The notes under the pieces: model-generated
What the model was told of the DNA's origin: nothing
Databases searched by the model: none
The model's input: only the letters and a program-made list of their open reading frames with translations
In this document: one piece after another, positions 6,349-6,543 of the stretch
How the letters are laid out: each line of letters starts with the position of its first letter
Position numbering within the stretch: position 1 is the stretch's first letter
NCBI GenBank assembly: GCA_036269435.1
Contig: DATASA010000208.1
Coordinates: 1 to 6,543 of the forward strand
Length of the DNA stretch: 6,543 bases
DNA from: CADCTB01 sp036269435
Lineage (GTDB): Bacteria > Actinomycetota > Acidimicrobiia > Acidimicrobiales > AC-14
Direction of reading: 5' to 3'
Position numbers and translations under genes: made by a program

Positions 6349-6361
6349 GATACTGGACCGG
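6349..6361 (+). promoter_or_regulatory. -10-like element for the secreted-protein gene
   Basis: GATACT (6349-6354) has the A and T of the NANNNT core and ends 7 nt before the ATG at 6362. No Shine-Dalgarno sequence is present between it and the start, which suggests a leaderless transcript. The overlapping TACTGG (6351-6356) is a poorer match. Confidence 0.4.
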
Positions 6362-6543
6362 ATGTGGTTGGGGCAGCGCAGGCGGCGGTGGGTGGCTGCG
6401 GCCGCGGTGGCCGGGATCGCCGGTGGGCTCCCTGTGGCGGCACCGGCCAAGGCCGACGGAGTCGGCGTCGTGTCCACGACGGCCACCTCCACGACGGCCA
6501 CATCGACGACGGCCATCTCCACGACGGCCACCTCCACCACGGT
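6362..6543 (+). CDS. Secreted Ser/Thr-repeat protein, N-terminal part; 3' end outside window
   Basis: The frame is open from ATG 6362 to the window edge (60 codons). It starts with a clear export signal: MWLG, an Arg-rich block QRRRR (5-9), a hydrophobic core from W10 to about A27, and a signal peptidase I-type site AKA (29-31) before D32. The double Arg followed by a hydrophobic core could also route it through Tat, though the motif is not a strict Tat consensus. From residue 38 the mature protein is a tandem STTAT repeat. Such Ser/Thr/Ala stretches commonly act as extended, often O-glycosylated linkers between a cell-surface anchor or signal region and a folded domain. That domain, if any, lies beyond the window, so the function is unknown. 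The start is supported by the signal peptide directly after it and by the -10-like GATACT 7 nt upstream. The complementary strand is also open here, but only as a mirror of the repeat. Confidence 0.78.
   Translation, partial: MWLGQRRRRWVAAAAVAGIAGGLPVAAPAKADGVGVVSTTATSTTATSTTAISTTATSTT
6473..6543 (+). repeat. 15-bp tandem repeat coding for Ser-Thr-Thr-Ala-Thr
   Basis: Units begin at 6473, 6488, 6503, 6518 and 6533, with the last cut by the window edge. The consensus is TCCACGACGGCCACC. Differences are few: ACA at the end of unit 2, TCG and ATC in unit 3, ACC for ACG in unit 5. The ATC change alters one Thr to Ile; the other changes are synonymous. The repeat is in frame with the secreted protein, so copy-number changes would preserve the frame. 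Confidence 0.93.

Noticed and set aside
5248..6540. 430-codon minus-strand frame starting with a VVEVAVVE-like repeat
   Set aside because: The repeat is the reverse complement of the STTAT coding repeat, and the rest is antisense to the ABC ATPase domain. The plus strand has a signal peptide and ABC motifs, so it is the real coding strand.
6473..6543. CRISPR-like array
   Set aside because: The units are contiguous 15-mers with no spacers, in frame within a secreted protein; this is a coding minisatellite.

Overview
This window is a high-GC bacterial chromosome segment. Codon third positions are almost all G or C, GTG starts are used, and the start codons generally lack Shine-Dalgarno sequences. 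The gene content (a long class II ribonucleotide reductase with a TSCPD domain and C-terminal Cys cluster, a luciferase-like flavin enzyme, a secreted Ser/Thr-repeat protein) points to an actinobacterium, perhaps of the Acidimicrobiia type. The phylum-level placement is an inference, since no rRNA or other phylogenetic marker is present.

Layout, left to right. Bases 1-1677 hold the C-terminal 558 codons of nrdJ, the B12-dependent ribonucleotide reductase; the window opens inside its active-site motif. A 63-bp gap follows, with a small hairpin and a -10-like promoter abutting a GTG start. Next is a stand-alone AAA+/STAND-like ATPase (1741-2826), then, 56 bp later on the same strand and without an obvious promoter of its own, an MsnO8-type luciferase-like flavin monooxygenase (2883-3941). 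A short nitroreductase-family gene lies convergently on the minus strand (4416-3919); its 3' end overlaps the monooxygenase gene by 23 bp. The nitroreductase diverges from an ABC exporter half-transporter (4516-6315). Their shared intergenic region contains a perfect 12-bp inverted repeat, promoter-like hexamers facing both ways, and a possible 5-codon leader ORF whose stop overlaps the exporter's ribosome binding site. At the right edge, a secreted protein begins at 6362. It has a clear signal peptide, followed at once by a 15-bp tandem repeat coding for Ser-Thr-Thr-Ala-Thr units, and it runs off the window.

How the parts relate. nrdJ makes DNA precursors and appears transcriptionally separate. 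The ATPase and flavin monooxygenase may form a two-gene unit. The monooxygenase and nitroreductase are both predicted flavin enzymes, but nothing shows that they share a pathway. The most coherent unexpected signal is regulatory: four start sites on both strands carry a hexamer of the form NAN(A/C)CT ending 6-7 nt before a start codon, the geometry expected of leaderless transcripts. I did not find a convincing novel multi-gene system. The best leads are the divergent promoter with its palindrome and mini-ORF, the poorly hydrophobic membrane domain of the ABC protein, and the Ser/Thr-repeat secreted protein. No intergenic stretch exceeds 100 bp.
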